The position numbers and the translations under genes were made by a program. A stretch of DNA of 35,123 nucleotides from Treponema sp. GTDB lineage: Bacteria > Spirochaetota > Spirochaetia > Treponematales > Treponemataceae. Below the pieces are notes generated by a model. That model was not told where the DNA came from and did no database searches. It saw nothing but the letters and a program-made list of their open reading frames with translations. Below, in pieces: positions 1 to 8,063 of this stretch. The DNA lies in the NCBI GenBank assembly GCA_016293915.1, contig JAEDCY010000025.1, forward strand, positions 1 to 35,123. The letters are read 5' to 3'. Position 1 is the first letter of the stretch, and every line of letters begins with the position of its first letter.

Positions 1-27
1 ATTCTAATATATTTTAGAATTTTTAAA
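1..27 (+). terminator. AT-rich hairpin, possible terminator of an upstream gene
   Basis: A 7-bp inverted repeat (ATTCTAA / TTAGAAT, loop about 6 nt) is followed directly by TTTTAAA. It could end transcription of a gene lying left of the window. The stem is entirely A/T rich except one pair per arm, so confidence is modest. Confidence 0.3.
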
Positions 28-80
28 TAGTAGGTTCCTTAAGTTGATGATGTTGCGCAACGCCCCCCCCGGAGATTATT

Positions 81-1715
81 ATGAAAATCAAATCAAGTTT
101 TTCCAAAGCTCTTTCACTTTCAATTCTTTCAACCACAATCACTTTCACAACTTTTGCACAATCAAAAAAAATCAACACTTCCCTTTCTGCAATGGATCTT
201 GCAAAAAAGATGGAATGCGGATGGAACCTTGGAAACTCACTGGATGCCCGAGACAACTGGTCTGCACAATCCAAAAAGTTTCCTTTTAATCAGGGAGTTG
301 GTTCTGAAGCCGTATGGGGTGAAGAGATTACCACAAAAGCAATTATCGAAACTGGAATCAAAAACGGCTACAAAACAATCCGTCTTCCTGTAACCTGGTG
401 CAATCACTTAGTCGATACTAACTATACAATTGATCCAAAATGGATGGCTCGCGTAAAAGAAATTGTTGACTGGTCAATCGATGCAGGTTATTACGTAATC
501 TTAAACGAGCATCATTCTGTTCACGACGACATGAATAATCCGCTTAAGCACTGCGAGGGCTACATTGTACGCTCAGGCGACGAAAAAGAAACTAAGGCAT
601 TTTTGCAGGCAATCTGGAAGCAGATTTCAGAAACCTTCAACGACAACTATGATGAGCATCTGATTTTTGAAACAATGAATGAACCAAGAAACTCTGCTCA
701 CGAACACTGCTGGAATCCTCAGCCAATAAACTGTAAAGAATGTAAAGCTGATGTAAAACTCTTAAATGAATTAAACCAGCTGATTCTGGACACAATTCGT
801 GCAAGCGGAGGAAATAATGCAAACCGCTTTGTAATGATACCAGGAATGGAAACAAGCATTTCCACTGCGCTTGCAGATTATTTTGAATTACCAAAAGATT
901 CTGCTAAAGACAAACTGCTTGTAACAGTTCACTTATATCCGCTTGATGCAGGTGGAACAGGGAAAGGGTCACATCACTTTAATTCTCAGACAAAAAATGA
1001 AATTATTAAAAACTTCCGTCTTTTGAATGAAAAGTTCTCTTCAAAAGGTATTCCTGTAGTTCTTGGAGAATGCGGAGTTTCAAGAAAAGCCGGCTCATAC
1101 TGGGAAAATGGAAAAGAAAAGAAAATTACAGATTATGTAGTAACCTACGAAGACCGCCTCAATTGTTTTACTTTTCTGGCAAGCCAGACAGGAAAATACG
1201 CAATGCCTATGCTAAACTGGGACTGTGGTGGAATCGGCGGAATGGCGACAGTAGACCGTAAAAAATGCAAAATTGTAGAACCAGAATACAATGCCGCAGT
1301 TATCAAAGCCTGGCAGGATGCAAATCAAAATCCGGCAAACATAAACTCTGATTTGGTAGACGAGGAAATCGATTTAAGCCGGCTCACAATCTGGCAAAAA
1401 GACGTTTCTTCATATAACGCAAAAACAGGATTGTTACAACTTGGCGCAAACTGGAAAGGCTCAGACCTCTGGTTCGGTGACAAAGATTTGTCAGAGTATT
1501 CAAATCTCGTTCTAAATTATAAAGATGCTTCGTCTTCATTCATCATTCAGCTTGTATACACTGATGATTCAAAGAGCCAGAACTTCAAAATCTCACCAAG
1601 CAAGAAAAGCATAACAATTCCTTTTGATAAGAAGAAAAGACTTAAACAGATTTTCATCATATCGGAAAATGCATCTGTAAAAGTTACTCTTGAAAAACTT
1701 TCGTTTTCTAATTAG
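81..1715 (+). CDS. Secreted GH5 family endoglucanase-like glycoside hydrolase with C-terminal beta-sandwich domain
   Basis: Predicted retaining beta-1,4-glycanase (cellulase-type, GH5). Residues 1-27 form a signal peptide ending TTFA before QSKK. The catalytic barrel carries family landmarks: GWNLGNSLDA (47-56), RLPVTW (101-106), LNEHH (141-145), FETMNEPR with the likely acid/base E201, TVHLYPL (282-288), and VVLGECG with the likely nucleophile E330, then LNWDCGG. About 100 residues from 440 onward form a separate Trp/Tyr-containing beta-rich domain of the kind that binds carbohydrate, without a family I can name. The start at 81 follows GGAGA with good spacing. A run of eight C lies just upstream. 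The 3' end overlaps the convergent PcfJ-like gene by 8 bp. Substrate (cellulose, mixed-linkage glucan or other) cannot be decided from sequence alone. Confidence 0.9.
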   Translation: MKIKSSFSKALSLSILSTTITFTTFAQSKKINTSLSAMDLAKKMECGWNLGNSLDARDNWSAQSKKFPFNQGVGSEAVWGEEITTKAIIETGIKNGYKTIRLPVTWCNHLVDTNYTIDPKWMARVKEIVDWSIDAGYYVILNEHHSVHDDMNNPLKHCEGYIVRSGDEKETKAFLQAIWKQISETFNDNYDEHLIFETMNEPRNSAHEHCWNPQPINCKECKADVKLLNELNQLILDTIRASGGNNANRFVMIPGMETSISTALADYFELPKDSAKDKLLVTVHLYPLDAGGTGKGSHHFNSQTKNEIIKNFRLLNEKFSSKGIPVVLGECGVSRKAGSYWENGKEKKITDYVVTYEDRLNCFTFLASQTGKYAMPMLNWDCGGIGGMATVDRKKCKIVEPEYNAAVIKAWQDANQNPANINSDLVDEEIDLSRLTIWQKDVSSYNAKTGLLQLGANWKGSDLWFGDKDLSEYSNLVLNYKDASSSFIIQLVYTDDSKSQNFKISPSKKSITIPFDKKKRLKQIFIISENASVKVTLEKLSFSN

Positions 1716-3315
1716 GAATAAGATTGTGTCTTAAATGCCATTCGTCGAGGATTTTCTTTTCCTCTTCGGATGGCATTTTGTTTTTATCACCCAGTTCCTG
1801 AATTATATTCTTACCCCATAGCTCTATACAGATTTTATATTTTCCTTCTTTTTTTGCACAAACAATTGTGCATTGTTTTTTCAGAATACTTTCATCATAA
1901 GAAGCTACACAGTTATGAAGACTGCAGCCTATTTCGCAAAGCTGGTAACTATCTTTAGGAAGAATAAAATCATAACCACTGATGCTGTCGCAGAGAGTCT
2001 GTTGTGCCAGAGAATATTTGAATACTTTATTTTTATGCTGGCACTGGTAAGATATTTCTGCAAGGGCATCATGATTTACTCTTGTAAAGCCATCATAAAG
2101 AATATCCTTGATAAGATTTTCCGGAAGTTTATAGAAATAGCGGTAAAACATATCCAGGGCATCTGTAAAGCTCATATCATTGGCACCTTTGAAAAGTATA
2201 TTTAACGTTGCTTTCTCTCCCCGCCTTTCAATGCAATAACGGGTAAAAAACGTGATAGACTCATCAATTGACTGGAAGACCTTACAAAACTCTTCATCTT
2301 CAATAACGCGGTTATAAAGATTGATATCCGTAAAACCACAGTCCTTTAAATTCACAAATACTACAATTATATTCGGACGTCTGGCAAAAGTACGTCGTAG
2401 AGTTCTTGTATTTCTGATTTCTAAATAGCTGCAGACTTTTTTGAAAATGGACAAATCACTTCTTGTATAATCAAATGATTTTAATCTTGTTTTAAGATTA
2501 GGATTATTAAGAACAGTCCAAAGCCCCGGCTCATAAGGCATCATAGTAAGTCTGTACATTTCAAAGAGACAGCGTTTATTGGGACTGTTACGATAACGCT
2601 GGCATAGTCTTTCATAACTGATATTTGTAAAAGAAGAAACTATCTTTAGAAAAGAATAAAAAATATGGTCAGTAAGATTCTGCGGTATATAGCGTTCTTG
2701 AAAACCTTTAAGATACATATTGAAGAAATGATAGCTTTCTTTAGAGTACTTCCACTTTTCACGAGTCAGATTATCATAACTGTAAGAAAGCACCTTACCC
2801 TTTTGTAAATCAAACAAAAGATAATAATCATATTGTAAGTCTTTTCCAAAAAGAGTCTGTATATGGATTCTAAAAGTAAGATTTTCAGTATTAGTTTCCA
2901 GATAAAGTCCAAAAACTGCTTTACTCAGTTTATTTTCATCCTTCAGATTTGCCCTGTCAAATTCATAACGCTGTCTGGCATATCTATGTTCCAGATAAGC
3001 AGACATCTGCTTAAAATCAAAATCTTCAATACATATCTCAGAATTGTTTTCATATTGTCGTAGTGGATCATAACTAACTATCGATAGTTTGGGAAGAAAA
3101 GAAGTTCGAACAACTTCCACTGGAAGAAGGTTTTGATTTGCTGCAACAAATGCATTATAGTTTCCATCATAAGCTTCCACTTTCCCTATAGCATTGTTGT
3201 AATATAGTGCCTGAGGATAGAACTTATTTGGAAGCCATACCGGAAGAATTACTTTTGGCTGTGCGGAAAATTCAAAATCCGGGCTTCCAATTTTTCTGTA
3301 AAAATATTCTGTCAT
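1708..3315 (-). CDS. PcfJ-like domain protein, function unknown
   Basis: A 535-residue protein. The C-terminal ~95 residues match the PcfJ-like domain pattern: a hydrophobic stretch, then IGCSLHNCVASY (a cysteine-valine core), a lysine-rich strand, CIELWGKNIIQELGDKNK and an ending EEEKKILDEWHLRHN. The preceding ~430 residues are aromatic- and basic-rich, resemble nothing I can name and have no obvious membrane segment. PcfJ was named from conjugative plasmids, but this domain also occurs in chromosomal genes without conjugation partners, as here. The start follows an AGAGAGAG purine tract and lies 12 bp after the FliG-like gene, so the two are likely co-transcribed. Biochemical role unknown. 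Confidence 0.75.
   Translation of the reverse strand: MTEYFYRKIGSPDFEFSAQPKVILPVWLPNKFYPQALYYNNAIGKVEAYDGNYNAFVAANQNLLPVEVVRTSFLPKLSIVSYDPLRQYENNSEICIEDFDFKQMSAYLEHRYARQRYEFDRANLKDENKLSKAVFGLYLETNTENLTFRIHIQTLFGKDLQYDYYLLFDLQKGKVLSYSYDNLTREKWKYSKESYHFFNMYLKGFQERYIPQNLTDHIFYSFLKIVSSFTNISYERLCQRYRNSPNKRCLFEMYRLTMMPYEPGLWTVLNNPNLKTRLKSFDYTRSDLSIFKKVCSYLEIRNTRTLRRTFARRPNIIVVFVNLKDCGFTDINLYNRVIEDEEFCKVFQSIDESITFFTRYCIERRGEKATLNILFKGANDMSFTDALDMFYRYFYKLPENLIKDILYDGFTRVNHDALAEISYQCQHKNKVFKYSLAQQTLCDSISGYDFILPKDSYQLCEIGCSLHNCVASYDESILKKQCTIVCAKKEGKYKICIELWGKNIIQELGDKNKMPSEEEKKILDEWHLRHNLIPN
1733..1790 (+). terminator. Rho-independent-type terminator for the GH5 gene, lying inside the opposing gene
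   Basis: A perfect 9-bp inverted repeat (AAATGCCAT at 1733-1741, ATGGCATTT at 1770-1778), with further pairing CGAGG/CCTCT inside, is followed by TTGTTTTTATC. It sits 18 bp after the GH5 stop and is entirely within the 3' coding end of the convergent PcfJ-like gene. Confidence 0.6.
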
Positions 3316-3327
3316 TTATTCTCTCTC

Positions 3328-4044
3328 TTAATAATCTTTGACGATTACAATTTCTCCTTCTCTTTCAAGTTTCATTGCTGCTTTTATGATTTTACATTGA
3401 GCTTCTTCAATATATATCTGGCTTACAGGCCCCATAAACTCAATATTTTCTTTTAACAGAGAAGCAGCTCTTGGCGTCATATTCCGAAAGATTTTCTGCT
3501 TAATTTTTTCATCTGATTTTTTCAAAGCAAATGTAATAACATCCATATCAACTTCCCGCAAAAGCCTTTGAATGGACCTGTCATCAAGGCAACTCAATTC
3601 ATTAAATGAAACAGCAAAGTTTTCAATATGCATTTGAAGAATCGGGTTTGCTTCGAAAAAGGAATCCTTGTAAAAGAACATGGCAGAAATTTCCAGAGGA
3701 GAGAGATTTTCTACAACCTCTTCTGCCATAGTTCTTCCATACCAGCCTGTTCTTTTATAAACATAAGCAGCCTCAACAACAACCTCCGGCGAAGTACGGG
3801 TATTTGTATCTGATTCAAGCTGTACTCTGATTTCGTCACGAAGCTCTTCAGGCAATTTTTTCAGGACTTTTTCCGTTCGCTCCGGACCAAGATAAATAAG
3901 AAGATTTACAAGACTTTTCTTATAGCCCCCTGTAATGTAGTCTTCTATCATTTCCAGAGACTTTTTGTTTATATCATTAAAGCGTTTCCGCGCAACACCT
4001 TTTGCATATTCAAAAGAGTCTGCTATGTCCATCTCATCATCCAT
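3328..4044 (-). CDS. Short FliG-like (flagellar motor switch) paralogue
   Basis: At 238 residues this is shorter than typical FliG (about 330-350). Residues ~40-75 resemble the FliG armadillo region (LVNLLIYLGPERTEKVLKKLP). The last ~75 residues match the FliG C-terminal domain closely: LDDRSIQRLLREVD, KIKQKIFRNMTPRAASLLKENIEFMGPV, then EEAQCKIIKAAMKLEREGEIVI. The DDRSIQ..LREV block carries the charged residues that in canonical FliG face the stator. The canonical N-terminal FliF-binding domain seems reduced or missing. Spirochaetes usually have more than one fliG; this copy lies outside any flagellar operon, beside a PcfJ-like gene, so it may be a specialised or accessory paralogue. The start follows GAGGAG. 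Confidence 0.82.
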   Translation of the reverse strand: MDDEMDIADSFEYAKGVARKRFNDINKKSLEMIEDYITGGYKKSLVNLLIYLGPERTEKVLKKLPEELRDEIRVQLESDTNTRTSPEVVVEAAYVYKRTGWYGRTMAEEVVENLSPLEISAMFFYKDSFFEANPILQMHIENFAVSFNELSCLDDRSIQRLLREVDMDVITFALKKSDEKIKQKIFRNMTPRAASLLKENIEFMGPVSQIYIEEAQCKIIKAAMKLEREGEIVIVKDY

Positions 4045-4296
4045 AATTCACTCCTCAAATCAATAAATTAAAATATATGTTTTTGGAGTACAAAGTTTTT
4101 AATGAATTTTAAAAAAAATAAAAGAATTTTTTAATATAATTACATTAACACTATACAATTATATTGTTTTATTCAAAAAAAATTGAAAAAAATACAAAAT
4201 TGTTAAAAATTATTTTCATTTAAAATGGTCTCGGCACCTATATTTCAATTATTCCTTTTTTTCTTTAATCATTTTTTTATAACACAGGAGGCATTT
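4045..4296. promoter_or_regulatory. Very AT-rich divergent intergenic region
   Basis: About 250 bp of strongly A/T-rich DNA with long A and T runs separate the divergent FliG-like and Sel1-like genes. Both transcription units must start here. Several TTGAAA/TTGTTA-like and TATAAT-like hexamers occur, but base composition makes any single choice unreliable. No gene is visible. Confidence 0.4.
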
Positions 4297-4878
4297 ATGA
4301 CAATCAATTCTGTCAACATTCTTTTCAGCTGGTACGATGAAGACGAAAAGCTTCTTAAAGAGCTTAAGAAAAGAGCTGATGACGGCAACCAGGAATGTCT
4401 GGCTGATTTTATCGGAATCCAGACAGAGCTTTTTACAAACGAAGATGAAGTTAAGGCGAATCTTGCAGCCCTTAAAAAACTATCTGATCAGGGCATTTCC
4501 CGCGCAAGTCTCGTTCTGGGCGTTCTCTATAATGAAGGTCTCTGCAAGGATTCAAAGGTAAATGATTCGGAAATTTTCATTGAACAGGATTTCGAAACCT
4601 CAGATTTATATCTTGAAAGAGCTGCCAAAGAAAATAACCCCGTTGCACTCTTTATGCTGAGTCTGCACACCTGGTTCCGGCACTCTGTTTTTGATTACAG
4701 TGATGACGAAGAATATCCCTGCCAATCTCCGAATAAAGAAGATTTTGAAAAAGGTAAAAAATGGATGGAAAAATTTATCTCTCTTGCCAGTGATAACTCC
4801 CTCGATGAAGAATCTCGTGAATACATTCAAAAGCATATGCCTCTTGTTCAAGGCTGGCTTAAATCTTTTGAAGACTAG
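4297..4878 (+). CDS. Sel1-like repeat protein, first gene of the MoxR/VWA/ligase operon
   Basis: A 193-residue, acidic, helix-rich protein. The segment LAALKKLSDQGISRASLVLGVLYNEGLCKD, and again LERAAKENNPVALFMLSLHTW, have the A-x-x-x-LG-x-x-Y-x-x-G spacing of Sel1-like (TPR-related) repeats. Such repeats scaffold protein contacts. The start at 4297 is chosen because AGGAGG lies 7 nt upstream; an in-frame GTG-type extension to 4225 would add a Phe-rich stretch with no ribosome site. It precedes the AAA+ gene by 18 bp and is probably an adaptor of that system. The role is inferred from repeats and position only. Confidence 0.7.
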   Translation: MTINSVNILFSWYDEDEKLLKELKKRADDGNQECLADFIGIQTELFTNEDEVKANLAALKKLSDQGISRASLVLGVLYNEGLCKDSKVNDSEIFIEQDFETSDLYLERAAKENNPVALFMLSLHTWFRHSVFDYSDDEEYPCQSPNKEDFEKGKKWMEKFISLASDNSLDEESREYIQKHMPLVQGWLKSFED

Positions 4879-4896
4879 TAAAGGAGTAATCAGAAT

Positions 4897-5988
4897 ATGC
4901 AGAATACAATTAACACAGAAGAACTTCTCGAAGTACTCAAGGTAACTCCTCCGGAGCAGAATATCATGCTGGCGGGAAACCATGGTATTGGTAAGTCGCA
5001 GATTATCACAGACTATTTTTCAAAAAAGAAGATGAAGGTAGTTACCCTCTTTTTGGGTCAGATGAGCGACCCGGGTGATTTAATCGGTCTTCCCCATTAT
5101 GATGAAGCAACAGGTCTTACAACCTTTAGTCCGCCCTACTGGTTTCCTATTGATGGAAAACCTATTGTACTTTTCCTCGATGAATTAAACCGTGCCCGCC
5201 CGGAGATTCTGCAGATAATTATGGATCTGACTTTGAATAAAAAACTCGCAGGCCGTCCCCTTCCCCAAGGAAGCCGAATTGTCTCTGCAGTAAATGCCGG
5301 GGACGAATATCAGCTGACAGACCTGGACCCGGCTCTGGTTTCGCGCTTTAACATTTATACGTTTAAGCCCTCTTCAGACGAATGGCTCAAATGGGCAGCT
5401 AAAAAAGGCTTTGATTCAAGAATTCTTCATTACATCAAATTAAAGCCAAACCGGCTCGACTGTTACAGAGTTGATGAAGAAGATTCAAATCTGACAAAGA
5501 CTCCGGACCGTCGTGCCTGGGAAAAGGTTAATGATATTCTTAAATCAATTCCAGAACTCAAACCAGTTCATAATAAAATTCTCACCGGCGTAATTGGCGA
5601 ACTAACTGCCGTAGATTTTATTACGACAGAATCCACCCGCGAGAAAAACAAAGTTTCCGCACTTGATATTCTTGAAAAGGGTGAAGAGGTTTTCATTAAG
5701 CTATCTCCATATCAGATTTTTGAATATTCAGAAATCATTGATTCTATTTTTGATATTCTGAACAGCTCAGATTCTATTCCGATAAAGACCTCAAAAACCT
5801 ATTCAAAGAACCTTTGTGCATTTACGGCCTGGCTCAATGAAAACAGAAAATATGAAACGCTTGCTTATTTTACATCGCTTTATACAGATTCAAATTATGA
5901 GAATGCGAAAGCTTTTCTTCAGACTAAATGCCCGGAAATATCTGAAACAATTTCGCAGTTTGTAAGTAATTATGATGTTAGTGCATAA
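4897..5988 (+). CDS. MoxR-type AAA+ ATPase
   Basis: A 363-residue ATPase of the MoxR group. Walker A is GNHGIGKS (27-34), followed by QMSDPGDLIGLPHYDE and FSPPYWFP, the helix-2 insert region typical of MoxR/CbbQ-like proteins. Walker B is VLFLDELNRA (91-100), sensor 1 is around N133, and DPALVSRFNIY supplies the candidate arginine finger R150. MoxR proteins work as hexameric remodelling ATPases paired with a VWA partner, and the VWA gene follows 68 bp downstream. The C-terminal ~200 residues are helical and not family-specific. The start follows AAGGAG. Within the eight-gene operon this is the likely energy-using component. Confidence 0.88.
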   Translation: MQNTINTEELLEVLKVTPPEQNIMLAGNHGIGKSQIITDYFSKKKMKVVTLFLGQMSDPGDLIGLPHYDEATGLTTFSPPYWFPIDGKPIVLFLDELNRARPEILQIIMDLTLNKKLAGRPLPQGSRIVSAVNAGDEYQLTDLDPALVSRFNIYTFKPSSDEWLKWAAKKGFDSRILHYIKLKPNRLDCYRVDEEDSNLTKTPDRRAWEKVNDILKSIPELKPVHNKILTGVIGELTAVDFITTESTREKNKVSALDILEKGEEVFIKLSPYQIFEYSEIIDSIFDILNSSDSIPIKTSKTYSKNLCAFTAWLNENRKYETLAYFTSLYTDSNYENAKAFLQTKCPEISETISQFVSNYDVSA

Positions 5989-6010
5989 AACGGTAATTGA
6001 GCCGCGCAAC

Positions 6011-6035
6011 GGTGGTTGAGCTTGTCGAAACCACC
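6011..6035. repeat. Palindromic intergenic repeat, family A (copy 1), inside the MoxR operon
   Basis: GGTGGTT at 6011 and AACCACC ending at 6035 are perfect inverted arms around a 10-nt centre reading GAGCTTGTCGA-like sequence. Related copies lie at 21527-21565 and 21585-21618. This copy fills the moxR-vwa gap, just upstream of the VWA ribosome site. Confidence 0.75.
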
Positions 6036-6056
6036 ACACAGTCCATAGGAGCTAAA

Positions 6057-7415
6057 ATGTCAGAAGCTGATTTTCAGAAAATATTCGAAGAACTCACAAT
6101 GCCCTGGTTTTACAGCAATCCGCTTTTCTTCAGACTCTTTTGTATGCAGAAGCTGAATGCAAATCCTCTGCTTCAGATTCCTTTCAGAGTCGGCAAAAAT
6201 CTGATTGAATACAATCCAAAGATTATAGCTCAAAAAAACAGAGATAACATTCGTAAGGATTTGATTCTCGAACTTACAAGAATCATTCTGCATCATCCAT
6301 TCCGCCACCCGGAAAATGACAAGGATTTTGATATTGAACTCTGGTACGAAGCAAGTACGATGACCATTACACAGCAGGGGGTTGCTGTACATGGCTTTCA
6401 AAAAGATATGGATATTGAATATTACTACAAGCAGCTGTGTAAAGAAAAGAATGGGAACATGGACGAAGATGAAAATACTGAAAGCCTCCCCTTTTCAGAT
6501 ATAACTGAATCAGATACTGAAACCTGTTTTGAAAGTGGCACTTCTACTTCTGATATGTTCAATACAACTGCTTCCAGTTTTTTCAGTGAAGAAGATTCAA
6601 AGACAGGTCGTGGTCAGGATGCCAGGAGTGATGAAGTGTCAAATAAATTGACTGCGGCCAGTGACACTAAAGAAGCGGAAAACGAAACAGAGGCGACAGA
6701 CTCAAATCCATCTGACGTCGTAAATGACAATGCAAAAGAAGGCTCAGAATTATGGTCCTGTGACGACAAGGAAGCTTCAAAAGCTATAGACAATTTCATG
6801 AAGGAAAATAAGACCTTATGGGGAAGCCTCCCGGATAATGTTGAAAGCCTGCTTTCTTTGTTAAATGCTAAAAGAGCAAGAATTCCTTCCTGCATAAAAC
6901 TTCTTGAGTATTTTAAGGCGATTAATAACTCCTGCTACTCTCTTACAAGAATGCGTCCAAGCCGCAGATTTGGATATTCTCAGATGGGTAAAAAACGCCG
7001 GCCAGAGCCGGGTAAGATTCTTGCAGGCATTGATGTAAGCGGTTCAATCGATGATGAACAGATTCTTAAATTTTATCACGCAGTAAGTAACGTTTTTGAC
7101 AGAGGGATAAAAAATGTTGAGATATTTCAGTTTGATACAGAACTAAAAACTCCAAAACCTCTCCCCTTCAAAAAATGTCTGCAGATAAAAGTTCTGGGGC
7201 GTGGAGGAACTTCTTTTCAAGTTCTTTTTGATTACGCAATAAAACATCAGCGGGATTATGACGGGCTGATTATTTTTACAGACGGCTGTGCCGCAGAACC
7301 AAAAATTCATCACAGGCTAACAACGAAAGTTTTATGGGTTTTGAATGATAAACAATCTTTTTACTTACATAAGGAAAGCTTAAATAAAACGGGATTTGTT
7401 ACGGTTTTAGCATAA
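6057..7415 (+). CDS. VWA domain protein (DUF2201-like), partner of the MoxR ATPase
   Basis: A 452-residue protein. The N-terminal ~130 residues resemble the metallopeptidase-like region of DUF2201 proteins, but where those usually show an HExxH-type motif this reads LELTRIILHHPFRH, so the zinc site looks altered. Residues ~145-255 are an acidic, Ser/Thr/Asp/Glu-rich low-complexity linker. The C-terminal VWA domain has a complete MIDAS: GIDVSGS (D326, S328, S330), the GRGGTSF threonine and IIFTDG aspartate. VWA partners of MoxR ATPases bind metal and clients during remodelling. The start is set at 6057 because TAGGAG lies just upstream; an in-frame TTG at 5997 would translate the palindromic repeat and is rejected. 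Confidence 0.85.
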   Translation: MSEADFQKIFEELTMPWFYSNPLFFRLFCMQKLNANPLLQIPFRVGKNLIEYNPKIIAQKNRDNIRKDLILELTRIILHHPFRHPENDKDFDIELWYEASTMTITQQGVAVHGFQKDMDIEYYYKQLCKEKNGNMDEDENTESLPFSDITESDTETCFESGTSTSDMFNTTASSFFSEEDSKTGRGQDARSDEVSNKLTAASDTKEAENETEATDSNPSDVVNDNAKEGSELWSCDDKEASKAIDNFMKENKTLWGSLPDNVESLLSLLNAKRARIPSCIKLLEYFKAINNSCYSLTRMRPSRRFGYSQMGKKRRPEPGKILAGIDVSGSIDDEQILKFYHAVSNVFDRGIKNVEIFQFDTELKTPKPLPFKKCLQIKVLGRGGTSFQVLFDYAIKHQRDYDGLIIFTDGCAAEPKIHHRLTTKVLWVLNDKQSFYLHKESLNKTGFVTVLA

Positions 7416-7455
7416 CTGATGTGGTGGTCCGCGCAGTTGTCCGGGAGAAAAAAAA

Positions 7456-8046
7456 ATGAACGAAAAAAATAGTGTTACTGTAAAGCTTGAATGGTCGTGT
7501 GAAGCATATACTGCAGAACTTGTCCCATTAAAAAGAAAATCAATTTACGGGGACCGCAAAGTTATTGCCATTGATAAGGAAGACAAAGAATGCAGCCGCA
7601 TTATGTATGATGAATCAGATATGACCTTGTTCCCGAAAAAATCTTTAGGTATCTGCAGACTGGATGAAGAAGGAAAAATCTATTCAGGAAAAGAAAACAA
7701 GGAAGAAAGGCCTGTTTCTGAATACAGCGACTATTGGAAATTTAATGATTGTTTACATGAAATCCCGGAAGACAAAAGGGGGCTCGGTCCTTCAAATGCA
7801 AAAGCAGTTTATACGCTGAATGGCGGTGACACTCTTATTCTGAGCAGGCTTATCGGCGAAAAATTATTTTTGTATAAAGGTAGCGATTTAGTTTTTCAAA
7901 GAAAGGGAACTATCTTCTGGATAAAACCTGAAAAAGAGGTAAGGCCTGGTGAATTCGCAAAAAGAGGAAAAGACTATCAGCCGGATGACCAGCCTATTGT
8001 ATCTGACATCACAGATCTGGATGACATTGATTTTGATATGTTCTGA
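7456..8046 (+). CDS. Unrecognised operon protein (196 aa)
   Basis: I do not recognise a named family. The protein is mixed alpha/beta, beta-rich in the centre (AVYTLNGGDTLILSRL, KLFLYKGSDLVFQRKGTIFWI), and ends in an acidic tail DLDDIDFDMF. The middle segment LFPKKSLGICRLDEEGKIYSG looks like strand-turn-strand. There is no signal peptide or membrane segment, so it is probably cytoplasmic. It begins 40 bp after the VWA gene, with GGGAG before an A-run as ribosome site, and precedes the next gene by 17 bp. An adaptor or substrate-binding subunit of the MoxR/VWA machine is a guess from position only. Confidence 0.75.
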   Translation: MNEKNSVTVKLEWSCEAYTAELVPLKRKSIYGDRKVIAIDKEDKECSRIMYDESDMTLFPKKSLGICRLDEEGKIYSGKENKEERPVSEYSDYWKFNDCLHEIPEDKRGLGPSNAKAVYTLNGGDTLILSRLIGEKLFLYKGSDLVFQRKGTIFWIKPEKEVRPGEFAKRGKDYQPDDQPIVSDITDLDDIDFDMF

Positions 8047-8063
8047 TAAGGGGAGGAAGCTGA

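Noticed and set aside
5997..6056. TTG-started N-terminal extension of the VWA protein
   Set aside because: It would translate a palindromic repeat, and a better ribosome site lies before the ATG at 6057.
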